Below, piece by piece: positions 12,382-13,065 of a stretch of DNA of 13,065 bases. Within the stretch, counting starts at the first letter, position 1. Each line of letters begins with the position of its first letter. The stretch comes from JBGPIK01 sp041484845 (GTDB taxonomy: Bacteria; Desulfobacterota; Binatia; UBA9968): the NCBI GenBank assembly GCA_041484845.1, contig JBGPIK010000166.1:1-13065 (forward strand). The letters run 5' to 3'. The notes beneath the pieces were generated by a model. It was not told the origin of the DNA. It made no database searches and saw only the letters and a program-made list of their open reading frames with translations. Both the position numbers and the translations under genes were made by a program.

Positions 12382-13065
12382 TTACCGCTTCTGCAGAGTG
12401 AGAGAAAAACCATCTTTCTGAATGCGGACAAACTTAGAGCGCGGTCGCATTGTTAGTTGCTGAATCAAAGTGGTTATAGGGTGTCTCGATGTCAGATAGT
12501 CTCCGGGTGGACCGGCGGCTTGCATCGTTGCGATCTCATCCGGACGCAAAAAACAGCGCAGTAGGAATTCGTCATCCGATACTCCGACGGCACCGACCCG
12601 TTCACGAACCTCTTTCAAGGTGGGCTCGGGCGGTGACCAGCGCGACCATTCCCGAGCACGCGGCCGATCTAGGATCTTGCCTTTGACTTCGCGATCCATG
12701 GAAGAGCTCTGCTCATCTCCCCAAAATCCCAGGACGAACTGAATCACCTCATCGGTGACTTCCCGGTACCTCTCTTCCAACATCACATTGATGGCTGCCT
12801 GGCTTACGACAAACTGGGAGAATGGCGTGACCATAATGGGATAACCCAGGTCCGCCCGAACCTGCACGATCTCGTCCAAGACTTCGGCCAAGCGCTCTTC
12901 CATGCGCAACTGGGCGAGCTGATATTTTAAATTGGAGATGACACCGCCGGGGACTTGGTGCAAAAACTGCGCGCAGTCGTACTCCACCGGAGCGCCTATG
13001 GGAAACCCCTCCTTCTTCGCGATCGAGGCCAAGTGATCCGAAATAGGTTTGAGCACGCTCTCGTC
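12382..13065 (-). CDS. pyruvate/oxaloacetate carboxyltransferase-type subunit, C-terminal part (PYC_OADA domain)
   Basis: The minus-strand frame is open from the right window edge to a TAA at 12384-12382; its N-terminus lies outside. It contains the conserved carboxylase domain shared by pyruvate carboxylase subunit B and oxaloacetate decarboxylase alpha: DCAQFLHQVPGGVISNLKYQ, LDEIVQVRADLGYPIMVTPF, SQFVVSQAAINVM, then YREVTDEVIQFVLGFWG. The domain transfers carboxyl between biotin and pyruvate/oxaloacetate, normally after an N-terminal HMGL-like TIM barrel. The protein ends about 85 residues past the domain in a basic tail (RPRSKFVRIQKDGFSLTLQK) with no biotinyl-lysine (AMKM) motif. A biotin carrier would thus have to be a separate protein. 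A GTG at 13056 is in frame, but three more coding codons precede it, so it is not the start. Whether this is pycB or oadA cannot be told. Confidence 0.85.
   Translation of the reverse strand, partial: DESVLKPISDHLASIAKKEGFPIGAPVEYDCAQFLHQVPGGVISNLKYQLAQLRMEERLAEVLDEIVQVRADLGYPIMVTPFSQFVVSQAAINVMLEERYREVTDEVIQFVLGFWGDEQSSSMDREVKGKILDRPRAREWSRWSPPEPTLKEVRERVGAVGVSDDEFLLRCFLRPDEIATMQAAGPPGDYLTSRHPITTLIQQLTMRPRSKFVRIQKDGFSLTLQKR

Noticed and set aside
1..13065. CRISPR array, rRNA, tRNA or replication origin
   Set aside because: No regularly spaced direct repeats, conserved RNA segments or origin-type boxes were seen on either strand.

Overview
This window looks like a chromosomal stretch of an uncultivated, moderately GC-rich soil or sediment bacterium. 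The mix of genes suggests a group such as Binatota, Methylomirabilota/Rokubacteria or a deltaproteobacterial lineage. That mix is NMT1-type solute-binding proteins, an ADP-forming acyl-CoA synthetase beside an SDR, a CocE/NonD hydrolase and a PYC/OADA carboxylase domain. The taxonomic guess is inference only; no marker gene is present.

Positions 1 to about 5300 are a mosaic of mobile-element debris, decayed genes and very small genes. At the left edge is the start of a minus-strand DUF4338 (DruA-like) gene, facing away from an IS630-type transposase truncated on the plus strand. An open fragment of uncertain origin follows (950-1144). Next, on the minus strand, is a tight chain of small genes read from 2942 down to 1693: a 33-residue ORF, a PF09720-type antitoxin, a RelE/ParE toxin, an 89-residue protein, a 46-residue ORF and a 59-residue ORF. 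A small single-span membrane protein (1325-1516) lies beyond. Upstream of the chain is the C-terminal stump of a PF04392-type substrate-binding protein. Two tyrosine-rich exported proteins on the plus strand (3299-3607 and 3884-4246) come next, then about 500 bases of hairpin-forming repeats, then an NMT1-type substrate-binding pseudogene with two stops and a frameshift.

Positions 5317-9042 are a minus-strand operon in the order SDR oxidoreductase, ADP-forming acyl-CoA ligase, a 65-residue conserved protein interrupted by an amber codon just before its expected tail, and a SnoaL-like protein. The N-terminal 36 residues of the SnoaL-like protein are a paralogue of the 46-residue ORF in the toxin-antitoxin chain. 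The SDR and ligase suggest catabolism of an organic acid or similar compound through a CoA thioester.

From 9043 to 9392 is a divergent intergenic region. It carries a candidate plus-strand promoter with an embedded palindrome and a 130-bp MITE-like element with terminal inverted repeats and a 5-bp target duplication. The plus-strand unit that follows encodes an NMT1/THI5-like substrate-binding protein and a CocE/NonD family hydrolase. Facing it at the right edge is the C-terminal part of a pyruvate/oxaloacetate carboxyltransferase-type subunit.

The least explained features are the chain of small genes at 1693-2942, the relatives or remnants of two of its members elsewhere in the window, and the MITE between the two operons.
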